A stretch of DNA of 64,000 bases from Streptomyces specialis. GTDB lineage: Bacteria > Actinomycetota > Actinomycetes > Streptomycetales > Streptomycetaceae. Positions 51,399-61,063 of this stretch are shown here, piece after piece. Both the position numbers and the translations under genes were made by a program. Positions within the stretch are counted from its first letter, which is position 1. The number at the start of each line of letters is the position of its first letter. The stretch covers positions 523,485 through 587,484 of the forward strand of contig NZ_LN929895.1 of assembly GCF_001493375.1 (NCBI RefSeq), written 5' to 3'. The notes beneath the pieces are model-generated. The model ran no database searches, was not told the DNA's origin, and saw nothing but the letters and a program-made list of their open reading frames with translations.

Positions 51399-52322
51399 GT
51401 GACGCGCGAGGAGCTGCTGGCGGCCCTGGCCGGCCTGCGGCGGGCGCGGGTACGCGGCCGGCGGGCGCCTCACAAGCCGCTGCTGGTGCTGTGGCTGCTG
51501 GGCCGTTTCGCGAGCCGGGGCAGCACGGCCGTCGCGTACGACGAGGCCGAGGAGCCCGTCAGCGGCATGATCAACGACTTCGGGCCGCCCGTCGCGAGCG
51601 CGGGCGCGGCCCGGCAGCGCGCCGCCATGCCGTTCGTGCATCTGGAACGCGCCCTGTGGGACCTCCGCGACCGCGACGGCCGGCCGCTCGGCGCCGACGC
51701 GCCCGACCGAGGCGCCTGGCTGCGCGCCCGCGGCGCCCACGGGCGGCTCCGCCCGGAGGTCGAGCGGCTGCTCGCCGACCCCGCGACCCTGGCGGCGGCG
51801 GCCCGGGTCCTGCTCGACCGGCACTTCACGCCCGCGCTGGAGCCCCCGATCCGCGAGGCGGCCGGGCTGGGCGACCTGACCGCGCTGGAGGAGTCCGCCT
51901 ACCGGCTGGTGACGGCGCGCCGGCCCCGGGCCGCCGGGTTCGCGGAGGCGGTGCTGCGGGCCTACGCGTACGCGTGCGCCATGTGCGGGTTCGACGGCCG
52001 GCTGGGCCGCCACCCGGTCGGCCTGGAGGCCGCGCACATCCGCTGGCACAGCCAGGACGGGCCGGACGAGGTGCGCAACGCGCTGGCGCTCTGTTCGTTG
52101 CATCACACCCTCTTCGACCTCGGGGTGCTGGGTCTGACGGACGGCCGCCGGGTCCGTGTCTCCGGCCTGTACGTGGCCGGCAGCGCGGCCGGGCGGACGG
52201 TGGCGGATCTCGACGGCAGGCCGCTGGCGGAGCCGCAGCGCGGGAAGCCCGCGCCGGCCGCCGAGTTCGTCGCGTGGCACGGCGCCGAGGTGTTCAAGGG
52301 CGAGGGGTCGGTGGCCGCGTGA
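51399..52322 (+). CDS. SBD-HNH restriction endonuclease (phosphorothioate-dependent type)
   Basis: 307 residues. The N-terminal 150 (APHKPLLVLWLLGRF, INDFGPP, PFVHLERALW) look like the sulfur-binding domain of ScoMcrA-type enzymes. The C-terminal part is an HNH nuclease with C-X2-C (CAMCGF), LEAAHI-RWHSQDG, N in RNALALCSLHHTLFD. Related SprMcrA-type enzymes cut DNA with phosphorothioate backbones made by dnd systems. The GTG lies 4 bp after the apgA stop, so it may be transcribed with the bldG operon. No dnd genes in this window. Confidence 0.83.
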   Translation: MTREELLAALAGLRRARVRGRRAPHKPLLVLWLLGRFASRGSTAVAYDEAEEPVSGMINDFGPPVASAGAARQRAAMPFVHLERALWDLRDRDGRPLGADAPDRGAWLRARGAHGRLRPEVERLLADPATLAAAARVLLDRHFTPALEPPIREAAGLGDLTALEESAYRLVTARRPRAAGFAEAVLRAYAYACAMCGFDGRLGRHPVGLEAAHIRWHSQDGPDEVRNALALCSLHHTLFDLGVLGLTDGRRVRVSGLYVAGSAAGRTVADLDGRPLAEPQRGKPAPAAEFVAWHGAEVFKGEGSVAA

Positions 52323-52471
52323 CCCCGCGTGACGAACATCCTGTCAGAGGTGGGACGCACGGGTGAAATTCCGGACAATAGGCCCGGCCGTCACTCGGAA
52401 GAGGGATGAACGACGTGTAAGTTCCCGCCCTAGCGGCACCCGGAAGGACAAGGAACGGGGAACGGGGAACG

Positions 52472-53059
52472 GTGAACAAGAAGCTCGCGGTCACACTGTC
52501 GGGTTGCGCGACGCTCGTCGCCCTCACGCTGTCGGCGTGCGGCGGGGACAGCGGCGACGACACGGACGAGTGGGCCAGAAACGTCTGTGAGCAGTTGCAG
52601 CCCCAGGTCGAGCGGATCGAGGCCGCCAACGCGGCCATCACGGAGGCCAGCGAGGGCAACCGCTCCCCGGAGGAGGTGCAGGAGGCCGACTCCACCGCGT
52701 TCCAGGACGTCTCGGACGCCTACGCCGCCCTCGCGGACGCGGTCGACCAGGCCGGTGACCCGCCCGTCGACAACGGCGCCGAACTGCGCGAGAACGCCGT
52801 CGGCGCCCTGCGCGGCCTGTCCGACTCCTACGCCGAGCTGAAGCAGGACATCGACGGTCTGGACACCTCTGACCAGGGCGAGTTCGCCGAGGGGCTGCGG
52901 GGCATCGCGGACCAGTTGCAGGAGCTGGGCCAGAGCGGTGACGAGGCGTTGAGCGAGTTGCAGACCGGCGAGCTCCAGGAGGCGATGGGCCGTCAGGAGG
53001 GCTGCCGCAGCCCGTCGGCCTCCGCCTCCGCCTCCGCCTCCGCGTCCGAGGGGGAGTGA
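52472..53059 (+). CDS. Small secreted lipoprotein
   Basis: 195 residues. Signal peptide MNKKLAVTLSGCATLVALTL and lipobox LSAC, followed by an acidic helical domain (ARNVCEQLQPQVERIEAAN…) with two further cysteines and a C-terminal SASASAS repeat. Conserved small secreted protein downstream of the bldG region in Streptomyces. Function unknown. GTG start with GGGGAACG-type sequence before it. Confidence 0.8.
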   Translation: MNKKLAVTLSGCATLVALTLSACGGDSGDDTDEWARNVCEQLQPQVERIEAANAAITEASEGNRSPEEVQEADSTAFQDVSDAYAALADAVDQAGDPPVDNGAELRENAVGALRGLSDSYAELKQDIDGLDTSDQGEFAEGLRGIADQLQELGQSGDEALSELQTGELQEAMGRQEGCRSPSASASASASASEGE

Positions 53060-53105
53060 CCGGCCGCCGGAACGGGACGCCGCGGGCGGCGCGGACAATG
53101 GTGCG

Positions 53106-54626
53106 GTGAGCAGCTCTCCGTTTCCGCCGCCCGCCGCCGGTCCCGCCGCCCCCCGCCTGCGGGAGGCGCTGCTGGCCGCCTCGTTCACGCCGGACGGTCT
53201 CCTCGACCTCCTCGGCGCCCCCGCCTTCGCCGCCCTGGCGCGCGGCGAGACCGTCCCGGCCCGGCGCGCCACGCGCCGGGACGACACCCCGGCGGCCGTG
53301 CTGACCCGGCTGTTCCTGCTGCGGCGGCCCGTCCCGTTGGCCGAGGCGCGGCTCGCCCTGCCGCTCGACGCGGCGCTCGGCGACGGCTGGCTGGCGCGCG
53401 ACGGCGACGAGGTGCGCGCGACCGTGGACGTGCGCCCCTACGCGGGGGACGACGGCGCGAACTGGTTCATCGTCTCCGACGGGCCGTCGCACCGGGGCGA
53501 GGCGCGGGACGTCGTGCTCGGCGTCGGCGGCGCCTCCACCACCCTCGCCGGCCTGACGCCCCGCCGGCCGGTCGGCCGCGTGCTCGACCTCGGCACCGGC
53601 TGCGGTGTCCAGGCCCTGCACGCCACCCGGCACGCCGGCCGCGTCACCGCCACCGACGTCAACCCGCGTGCCCTGGCCATGGCCGCGGCCACCCTCGCCC
53701 TCTCCGGCGCCCCGGCCGCGGACCTGCGCGAGGGCTCCCTGTTCGAGCCGGTCGGGGATTCCGGAGACGGCGGGGAGGACGCGTTCGACCTCATCGTCTC
53801 CAACCCCCCGTTCGTCATCTCCCCCGCCCGTGCCGGAAACGGTGACGGCCTGACCTACCGCGACGGCGGCATGGCGGGCGACGAACTGTGCCGCACGGTC
53901 CTGCGCGAGTCGGCCGCCCACCTCGCGGACGGCGGCCTCTGCCAGATTCTGGCCAACTGGCAGCAGACCGACGGCCAGGACTGGCGCGAACGCGTCGCCG
54001 CCTGGGTTCCTCCCGGCTGCGACGCGTGGATCGTGCGCCGCGAGGAGCAGGACGTCACCCAGTACACCGAGCTGTGGCTGCGCGACGCCGGTGCCCACCG
54101 GGGCGACCCGGCCGCCTACGAGGAGGCGTACGCCGCCTGGCTGGAGGAGTTCGCCGCCCGCCGCACCCACGCGGTCGGGTTCGGCTGGATCACCCTGCGC
54201 AGGACCGGCGCCGAACGCCCCTCCGTGGTCGTCGAGGACTGGCCGCACACCGTCGAACAGCCACTGGGCGAAACGATCCTGGCGCATTTCGCGCGGCAGG
54301 ACTTCCTGCGCGCCCACGACGACGCCGCGCTGCTGCGCGCCCGTTACGTCCTCGCGGACGGCGTCGTCCAGGAACAGATCGGCGCCCCCGGCGACGAGGA
54401 CCCCGAGCACGTCGTCCTGCGGCAACGCCACGGCATGATGCGCGCCCGCGCCATGGACACGATCAGCGCGGGTCTCGCCGGAAGCTGTGACGGGACACTC
54501 ACCGCGGGCACGATCCTGGACGCGATCGCACGGTTGCTCGACACCGACGAGGTCGCGGTCCGTAGCGGAGCGCCCCAGTGGCTGCGGCCCCTCGTTGAGC
54601 AGGGGTTTCTGATCCCGGAGGAGTGA
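53106..54626 (+). CDS. HemK/PrmC-like SAM-dependent methyltransferase
   Basis: 506 residues. An N-terminal winged-helix-like region (about 1-130) precedes a class I methyltransferase with motif I VLDLGTGCGVQAL and motif IV SNPPFVISPA (NPPF, typical of glutamine or N-methylating enzymes). A long C-terminal extension of about 230 residues is helical. The target may be a protein or RNA amide nitrogen. GTG at 53106. Stands upstream of topA in the same direction. Confidence 0.85.
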   Translation: MSSSPFPPPAAGPAAPRLREALLAASFTPDGLLDLLGAPAFAALARGETVPARRATRRDDTPAAVLTRLFLLRRPVPLAEARLALPLDAALGDGWLARDGDEVRATVDVRPYAGDDGANWFIVSDGPSHRGEARDVVLGVGGASTTLAGLTPRRPVGRVLDLGTGCGVQALHATRHAGRVTATDVNPRALAMAAATLALSGAPAADLREGSLFEPVGDSGDGGEDAFDLIVSNPPFVISPARAGNGDGLTYRDGGMAGDELCRTVLRESAAHLADGGLCQILANWQQTDGQDWRERVAAWVPPGCDAWIVRREEQDVTQYTELWLRDAGAHRGDPAAYEEAYAAWLEEFAARRTHAVGFGWITLRRTGAERPSVVVEDWPHTVEQPLGETILAHFARQDFLRAHDDAALLRARYVLADGVVQEQIGAPGDEDPEHVVLRQRHGMMRARAMDTISAGLAGSCDGTLTAGTILDAIARLLDTDEVAVRSGAPQWLRPLVEQGFLIPEE

Positions 54627-54849
54627 GCGGCGGAGCGCGCGGGCCGCCCGCGCGGCGACCCGCGCACACCGTGGGTGACTGTCCATGGACAACGCGCTGG
54701 CGTCATCGGGCGGCGGGAACGGCGGATCTCGGGTTACCGTTCGAGATGCGGTCGCGGAGTTTTCCCATTTGACACGGAGCAGGGATGTACCGTCACACTC
54801 CGCACCGTCAGTACTTTCCCTCTGGGCTGGAGAGAAGAGCGAGAAGAAG

Positions 54850-57762
54850 TTGTCCCCGACCAGCGAGACCGCGAACGGCGGCCGCCGACTCGTCATTGTC
54901 GAGTCGCCCGCCAAGGCCAAGACGATCAAGGGCTACCTCGGCCCCGGATATGTGGTCGAGGCCAGCGTCGGGCACATCCGCGACCTGCCCAGCGGCGCCG
55001 CCGAGGTGCCCGCCAAGTACAAGGGCCAGCCCTGGGCCCGCCTCGGCGTGAACGTGGACGAGGACTTCGAGCCGCTGTACGTCGTCAACAGTGACAAGAA
55101 GGACCAGGTCAGGAAGCTCAAGGAGCTGCTGGCCGACTCCGACGAGCTCTATCTCGCGACGGACGAGGACCGCGAGGGCGAGGCCATCGCCTGGCACCTC
55201 AAAGAGGTCCTCAAGCCCAAGGTGCCCGTGCGCCGCATGGTCTTCCACGAGATCACGCGCGACGCCATCAGAGCCGCGGTGGACAACCCCCGCGAGCTGA
55301 ACCAGCTTCTGGTCGACGCCCAGGAGACGCGCCGCATCCTCGACCGCCTCTACGGGTACGAAGTCTCGCCCGTGCTGTGGAAGAAGGTCATGCCCCGCCT
55401 GTCCGCGGGCCGCGTCCAGTCCGTGGCGACCCGGCTCGTCGTCGAGCGGGAGCGCGAGCGCATCGCGTTCCGCTCCGCCGAGTACTGGGACCTGACCGGC
55501 ACCTTCACCCCCGTGCCCGGTGACGGGTCGTTCGAGGCGCGGCTGACCGCCGTGGACGGCCTGCGCGTCGCGCAGGGCCGGGACTTCGGGCCGGACGGCC
55601 AGCCGCGCAACCCGGGGCAGGTCCAGCAGTTGAGCGAGGACAGCGCCCGCGCGCTGGCCGCCGCGCTGGCGGACACGGCGTTCGCGGTCCGTTCCGTGGA
55701 GTCCAAGCCGTACCGCCGCTCGCCCTACGCGCCGTTCCGCACCACCACGCTCCAGCAGGAAGCCTCCCGCAAGCTCGGCATGGGCGCCAAGGCCACCATG
55801 CAGGTCGCCCAGCGCCTGTACGAGAACGGCTTCATCACCTACATGCGGACCGACTCCACCACCCTGTCGGACACCGCCGTCTCCGCCGCTCGCGCCCAGG
55901 TCACCCAGCTCTACGGCGCCGAGTACCTGCCGGACCGGCCGCGGGTCTACGCGAGCAAGGTGAAGAACGCGCAGGAGGCCCACGAGGCGATCCGCCCCTC
56001 CGGCGACCGCTTCCGCACCCCGGCCGAGACGGGTCTGACGGGCGATCAGTACCGCCTGTACGAGCTGATCTGGAAGCGGACCGTCGCCTCGCAGATGAAG
56101 GACGCGGTCGGTCAGTCCGTCGCCGTCCGGGTCGCGGGCACCAGCGCGGACGGCCGCGACTGCGAGTTCGGCGCGAGCGGCAAGGTCATCACGTTCCACG
56201 GCTTCCTCAAGGCGTACGTCGAGGGCGCCGACGACCCCAACGCCGAGCTGGACGACCGCGAGCGGCGGCTACCCGCCGTCGCCGAGGGCGACCCGCTCGA
56301 CGCGCGGGACATCACGGCCGACGGCCACGCCACCAAGCCCCCGGCCCGCTACACCGAGGCATCGCTCGTCAAGGAGCTGGAGGAGCGGGAGATCGGCCGC
56401 CCCTCCACCTACGCCTCGATCATCGGCACCATCCTCGACCGGCGGTACGTGTTCAAGAAGGGGACCGCGCTCGTCCCCTCCTTCCTCTCCTTCGCCGTCG
56501 TCAACCTCCTCGAACAGCACTTCGGGCGGCTGGTCGACTACGACTTCACCGCGAAGATGGAGGACGACCTCGACCGCATCGCGACCGGTGACGCCGAGGC
56601 CGTGCCGTGGCTGCGCCGCTTCTACTTCGGCGAGGCCGGCGGCGAGGCCGTCGGCGGCGGCGCGGCGGACGCGGGCAACGGCGACGGCGACCACCTCGGC
56701 GGGCTGAAGGAACTGGTCACCGACCTGGGCGCGATCGACGCGCGGGAGATCTCGTCGTTCCCGGTCGGCGAGGGCATCGTGCTGCGCGTCGGCCGGTACG
56801 GGCCGTACGTGGAGGCGCCGCCGGAGCCGGACGGCGAGCCCGGCGAGCCGGGGAAGCGCGCCGACGTGCCCGACGACCTGCCGCCGGACGAGCTGACCGT
56901 CGACCTGGCGAAGGAACTGCTGGCCAAGCCCAGCGGCGACTTCGAGCTGGGCACCGACCCGGACACCGGCCACCAGATCGTCGCCCGCGACGGGCGGTAC
57001 GGCCCCTACGTCACCGAGGTGCTGCCCGAGGGCACGCCGACCACCGGGAAGAACGCGGTCAAGCCGCGCACCGCCTCGCTGCTGAAGTCGATGGCGCTGG
57101 ACGCCGTCACGCTCCAGGACGCGCTGAAGCTGCTGTCCCTGCCGCGCGTGGTGGGCACCGACCCCGAGTCGGGCCAGGAGATCACCGCGCAGAACGGGCG
57201 GTACGGGCCGTACCTGAAGAAGGGGACGGACTCCCGCTCGCTGGCCACCGAGGAGCAGCTCTTCACCGTCACCCTCGACGAGGCGCTGGCGATCTACGCG
57301 CAGCCCAAGCAGCGCGGCCGGGCCGCCGCCAAGCCGCCGCTGAAGGAGCTGGGCGCGGACCCGGTGACGGGGCGGCCGGTGGTGGTCAAGGACGGGCGGT
57401 TCGGCCCGTATGTGACGGACGGGGAGACGAACGCGACGCTGCGGCGCGACGACGACCCGGAGACCATCACGCCGGAGCGCGGCTACGAGCTGCTGGCGGA
57501 GAAGCGCGCCAAGGGGCCGGCGAAGAAGACCGCCGCGAAGAAGACGGCGGCCAAGAAGACGGCCGCGAAGAAGGCCCCGGCCAAGAAGACGGCGGCGAAG
57601 AAGACCACCGCCAAGACCGCCGCCAAGAAGACCACCGCGAAGACGGCGGCGGCGAAGAAGACCGCCGGTGACGCCGACGCGCCCGCGAAGAAGGCCCCGG
57701 CGCGCAAGAGCGCGGCCAAGAAGACCACCGCGGCCCGGTCCGCGGCGGGCGCGCCGGAGTAG
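54850..57762 (+). CDS. topA: DNA topoisomerase I
   Basis: Type IA topoisomerase relaxing negative supercoils, 970 residues. The TOPRIM domain has IVESPAKAKTI and TDEDREGEAIAW (acidic triad), and the catalytic tyrosine is in YMRTDSTTLS. Four C-terminal GR(Y/F)GPY repeat modules precede a Lys/Ala-rich tail of about 80 residues (AAKKTAAKK repeats), the actinobacterial DNA-clamping tail; no zinc fingers. The TTG at 54850 fits the usual N-terminus SPTSETANGGRR; the open frame continues upstream to 54685 but lacks family sequence. Confidence 0.95.
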   Translation: MSPTSETANGGRRLVIVESPAKAKTIKGYLGPGYVVEASVGHIRDLPSGAAEVPAKYKGQPWARLGVNVDEDFEPLYVVNSDKKDQVRKLKELLADSDELYLATDEDREGEAIAWHLKEVLKPKVPVRRMVFHEITRDAIRAAVDNPRELNQLLVDAQETRRILDRLYGYEVSPVLWKKVMPRLSAGRVQSVATRLVVERERERIAFRSAEYWDLTGTFTPVPGDGSFEARLTAVDGLRVAQGRDFGPDGQPRNPGQVQQLSEDSARALAAALADTAFAVRSVESKPYRRSPYAPFRTTTLQQEASRKLGMGAKATMQVAQRLYENGFITYMRTDSTTLSDTAVSAARAQVTQLYGAEYLPDRPRVYASKVKNAQEAHEAIRPSGDRFRTPAETGLTGDQYRLYELIWKRTVASQMKDAVGQSVAVRVAGTSADGRDCEFGASGKVITFHGFLKAYVEGADDPNAELDDRERRLPAVAEGDPLDARDITADGHATKPPARYTEASLVKELEEREIGRPSTYASIIGTILDRRYVFKKGTALVPSFLSFAVVNLLEQHFGRLVDYDFTAKMEDDLDRIATGDAEAVPWLRRFYFGEAGGEAVGGGAADAGNGDGDHLGGLKELVTDLGAIDAREISSFPVGEGIVLRVGRYGPYVEAPPEPDGEPGEPGKRADVPDDLPPDELTVDLAKELLAKPSGDFELGTDPDTGHQIVARDGRYGPYVTEVLPEGTPTTGKNAVKPRTASLLKSMALDAVTLQDALKLLSLPRVVGTDPESGQEITAQNGRYGPYLKKGTDSRSLATEEQLFTVTLDEALAIYAQPKQRGRAAAKPPLKELGADPVTGRPVVVKDGRFGPYVTDGETNATLRRDDDPETITPERGYELLAEKRAKGPAKKTAAKKTAAKKTAAKKAPAKKTAAKKTTAKTAAKKTTAKTAAAKKTAGDADAPAKKAPARKSAAKKTTAARSAAGAPE

Positions 57763-57831
57763 CCCGCGACGGCGGGGCCGCTTTCCCGGGCAGATGTTCG
57801 GGTACGTGGTTTCGCCGTCCGCGCCGAAGGT

Positions 57832-57837
57832 TACGCT
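57832..57837 (+). promoter_or_regulatory. -10 box TACGCT before tmk
   Basis: TACGCT followed after 6 bases by ATG at 57844; no ribosome site, so probably leaderless. Confidence 0.5.
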
Positions 57838-57843
57838 GGCCGA

Positions 57844-58477
57844 ATGACGCGAGCAGAGCAACCCGAGGTTGTCGACCCCGCCCGCGGCGCCACCGACGAG
57901 GCGCTCGCCGCGGACTCACGCGAGCGCGCGCGACGGGCCCTGTTGCAGGTTCCCGAGCTGCGTCGGCTGTGGGAGGCGGCGTTCGCCGGCGGCATAGGCG
58001 ACGCGCTCGCCCAGCTCGTGCTGATCGTGCTCTCGGTCCAGGCCGCGCTCCACGTCCCGGAGGACGGTGGCGAGCCGCTCTTCGGCGGTGAGTACCGGGG
58101 CGTCGCGCTCGCCGTCACCCTCGCGCTCGCCGTGCGGCTGCTGGCCACCGGCCTGACCGGGGTGCTGTTGCTCGGCCCGCTGGTCGGCCTCCTCGCGCCG
58201 GCCGGGCCGCTGGACCGCCGCTGGACGCTGGTCGGCGCCGACGCCGTCCGCGCCGCGCTGATGATCGTGGCGCCGCTGTGGATCGACTGGCTGCCCGGCA
58301 GCGCGTACGTCTACATCCTGCTCACCGTGTTCATCACCGGTTCGGCGGAACGGATCTGGGCCGTCACCCGCGACACCGTCGCCCCCGCCCTGCTGCCCGC
58401 CCCGCCGCCCGAGGGCGCCGCCGTCCGCCCGCTGCCCGACCACCCCGAGGCGCTGCGCCGCCTCTGGCTGCGCAGCG
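57844..58477 (+). CDS. Thymidylate kinase fusion, N-terminal membrane part (frame broken)
   Basis: Start of the large actinobacterial Tmk fusion: 211 codons encoding a cytoplasmic start and an MFS-like membrane domain (VPELRRLWEAAFAGGIGDALAQLV, transmembrane helices to about residue 185) up to LRRLWLRS. A 226-bp artefact then shifts the frame by +1. Deleting the artefact fuses this directly to the kinase part at 58704, giving one protein of about 1,000 residues, the normal Streptomyces layout. Confidence 0.85.
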
Positions 58478-58703
58478 CCTCGGGGCGGCCGGGCCGCGGG
58501 CGGACGGCGTCGCCCTCCGGCGGCGGGGCGGGCCGCTGTCTCTTATTCCCACCTCCCCTCCCACGCGCCACCCTCCCCCGCCCTCTTCGGCGGCACATCC
58601 AGTGGGGCAAAGGCGCCAGGGCGGCCCGCGCCGCCCGAGGGCGCCGCCGTCCGCCCGCTGCCCGACCACCCCGAGGCGCTGCGCCGCCTCTGGCTGCGCA
58701 GCG
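58478..58703. other. 226-bp fold-back and adapter artefact in tmk
   Basis: The 75 bases 58403-58477 are repeated exactly at 58629-58703. Between the copies, 58478-58535 is an imperfect reverse complement of about 58394-58450, and 58536-58569 matches the Nextera adapter at 26 of 34 positions. This is a chimeric fold-back read with adapter, not genome. Its length (226) explains the frameshift. Confidence 0.93.
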
Positions 58704-58753
58704 GCTACGTCGCCATTCCGCTGGCCGCCGTCGCCCTGCTCGGCGCCGCCCTG

Positions 58754-61060
58754 GTGAGCAACCTGCTGGCCACCGGCCTCGACTGGTTCTCCACCCACCA
58801 GGCGGCCCTCGCCTCGTATGTCGCGGCCGGATTCTTCGCCGCGTCCGTCTCGGTGCTGTACTTCCTGCGGCTGCCCGGCACCGCGTCCCGGCGGCCCGGC
58901 TCGCCGCTGGAGGGCCTGCGCCGCCCGGCCGCCGGAACCGGCGCGGAGAAGGGCAGGACCGGCGCCGTTCCCGTGCTGATCCTCGGCTGCGCCGCCGTCG
59001 CCGCGGCCATCGCCGCGGCCGTCGCGCTCGGTGTGCTGCGCGTCGGGGACCAGGGCGGCGGCCCGGTCTCGTTCGCGCTGCTGGTGCTCGGCCTGACCGG
59101 CGGCGTCGCGGTCGGCGTGCGGACCGCCCCGGCCGCGCTGCCCGCGCTGTCGCGGCGCCGGCTGTTCGCGCTCACGCTGGCGCTCACCGGCCTGGGCCTG
59201 TTCGGCACCGGCATGATCGCGGACCCGGCGACCGTCCTGTTCACCGCCGCCGTCACCGGGCTGGTGGCGGGCGTCGCCGCCCACACCGGGCACGTGCTGC
59301 TCGACCAGGAGACCGAGGCGTTCCGCAGGCCCCGGCTCACCCAGCACCTGCACGCCGTGATCCGCGTCGCCGTCGCGGTCGCGCTGGTCGCCGCCCCGCT
59401 GGGCGCGGCGTTCATCGGCCCGCACCGCGTGGAGCGCGGGGACTTCGTCCTCCAGCACGGCGGCGCCGCGTTCACCCTCATGATCGTCGGCGCGCTGATG
59501 CTGCCCGTCGCCGCCGTCGTGCTCGGCCGCACCGACGACCGGCGCGGGGTGCCGTTCGGCCGCGATCTGGCCGTCGCGCTGGGCGGCGGCTCGCGGCCGG
59601 AGCGGTGGGCACCGGCGGCGGACGGGTTCTTCATCGCCGTCGAGGGCGGCGACGGCGCGGGCAAGTCCACCCAGGTCGAGGCGCTCGCGGAGTGGATCCG
59701 CAGCAAGGGCCACGAGGTCGTCGTCACCCGCGAGCCCGGCGCCACGCCGGTCGGTCAGCGGCTGCGCGCCATCCTCCTCGACGTCGCCTCGGGCGGCCTG
59801 TCGGACCGGGCCGAGGCGCTGCTGTACGCGGCGGACCGCGCCGAGCACGTCGAGTCGGTCATCCGGCCCGCCCTGGAACGCGGCGCCGTCGTCATCTCCG
59901 ACCGTTACACCGACTCGTCCATCGCCTACCAGGGCGCGGGCCGCGACCTGTCCGCCACCGAGGTCGCGCGGATCTCGCGATGGGCGACGAGCGGGCTCGT
60001 GCCGCACCTGACGATCCTGCTGGACGTGTCGCCCGAGACCGCCCGCGAGCGGTTCACCGAGGCGCCGGACCGGCTGGAGTCGGAGCCGAACGAGTTCCAC
60101 CAGCGGGTGCGGGCCGGGTTCCTGGCGCTGGCCGCCGCCGACCCGGCGCGGTATCTGGTGATCGACGCGGGCCAGGACCCGGCGTCCGTCACCACCGCCG
60201 CCCGGCACCGGCTCGACCGGATGCTGCCGCTGTCCGAGCAGGAGCTGCGCGCCCAGGAGGAGGCACGGCGGCGCGCGGAGGAGGAAGCGCGCCGGCGTGC
60301 GGAAGAGGAACGCAAGCGCAAGGAAGAGGAAGAGCGCCTGGAGCGCGAGCGGCAGGCGGAGCTGGCACGGCTGCGCGCCGAGGAGGAGGAGCGCAGGCGG
60401 CGCGAGGAAGAGGAACAGCGCCTCGCCGAGGAGGCCCGCCGGGCCGAGGAAGCGCGTCGGCTGGCCGAGGAGGCCCGCAGGCTCGCGGAGGAGGAACGCC
60501 GCCGCCGCGAGGCGGAGGAGCGGCTGCGCCGGGAGGAAGAGGAACGGCGCCGGCGCGAGGCCGAGGAGGAGGCGCGGCTGCGCGCGCAGGCCGAGGAGCG
60601 GCGCCGCGAGAAGCAGCGGAAGGCCGAGGAGGCGCTGCTGCGCGCCGAGCGGGCACGGCAGGCGGCCGCCGCGGCCGCCGCGGCGGCGGCCGAACCCGCG
60701 GCACCGGCCGCCGAACCGGCCGCTCCCGTGGCCGGTGAGTCCGACAGCACCAGGACCGTGCAGCTCCCGCTGGCCGACCCGGACAACGAGGAGACGGCGG
60801 TCATCCCGCGCGAGGGAGCGGAAGCGGTCCGCGAGACCCGGCCGATGCCGAAGATTGGCGACGGCGACGGCGGTGACGTCGTGCCTCCGCCTCCGCCGCC
60901 CGCGCCGCCGGCCGTTCCGCCCGCGCCGCGCACCCGCCCCGAGTGGGCGGAGGAGACGCCGCTGGACGACGTCCCCTCGCTCGCGGACGAACTGCTCGGC
61001 CCGCACCGGGACGAGGACGACGAGAACGGGCCCGGCGGCGGCCGGGGCCGGCGCCGCTGA
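58754..61060 (+). CDS. tmk: Thymidylate kinase (dTMP kinase) with membrane and coiled-coil domains
   Basis: C-terminal part of the Tmk fusion; the true frame is already open from 58629. Membrane helices continue to about 59540. The kinase domain starts FFIAVEGGDGAGKSTQ (P loop GGDGAGKST), then TREPGATPVGQRLR, DRYTDSS and the Lid region. Phosphorylates dTMP for DNA synthesis. From about 60230 a long Glu/Arg/Ala coiled coil (EEARRRAEEE repeats, about 150 residues) is followed by an acidic Pro-rich tail. GTG at 58754 is only the first formal start after the artefact. Confidence 0.9.
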   Translation: MSNLLATGLDWFSTHQAALASYVAAGFFAASVSVLYFLRLPGTASRRPGSPLEGLRRPAAGTGAEKGRTGAVPVLILGCAAVAAAIAAAVALGVLRVGDQGGGPVSFALLVLGLTGGVAVGVRTAPAALPALSRRRLFALTLALTGLGLFGTGMIADPATVLFTAAVTGLVAGVAAHTGHVLLDQETEAFRRPRLTQHLHAVIRVAVAVALVAAPLGAAFIGPHRVERGDFVLQHGGAAFTLMIVGALMLPVAAVVLGRTDDRRGVPFGRDLAVALGGGSRPERWAPAADGFFIAVEGGDGAGKSTQVEALAEWIRSKGHEVVVTREPGATPVGQRLRAILLDVASGGLSDRAEALLYAADRAEHVESVIRPALERGAVVISDRYTDSSIAYQGAGRDLSATEVARISRWATSGLVPHLTILLDVSPETARERFTEAPDRLESEPNEFHQRVRAGFLALAAADPARYLVIDAGQDPASVTTAARHRLDRMLPLSEQELRAQEEARRRAEEEARRRAEEERKRKEEEERLERERQAELARLRAEEEERRRREEEEQRLAEEARRAEEARRLAEEARRLAEEERRRREAEERLRREEEERRRREAEEEARLRAQAEERRREKQRKAEEALLRAERARQAAAAAAAAAAEPAAPAAEPAAPVAGESDSTRTVQLPLADPDNEETAVIPREGAEAVRETRPMPKIGDGDGGDVVPPPPPPAPPAVPPAPRTRPEWAEETPLDDVPSLADELLGPHRDEDDENGPGGGRGRRR

Positions 61061-61063
61061 CCG

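Noticed and set aside
57844..60738. Single 964-codon protein from the tmk start
   Set aside because: After 58477 this frame is the wrong one; the kinase domain lies in another frame because of the artefact.
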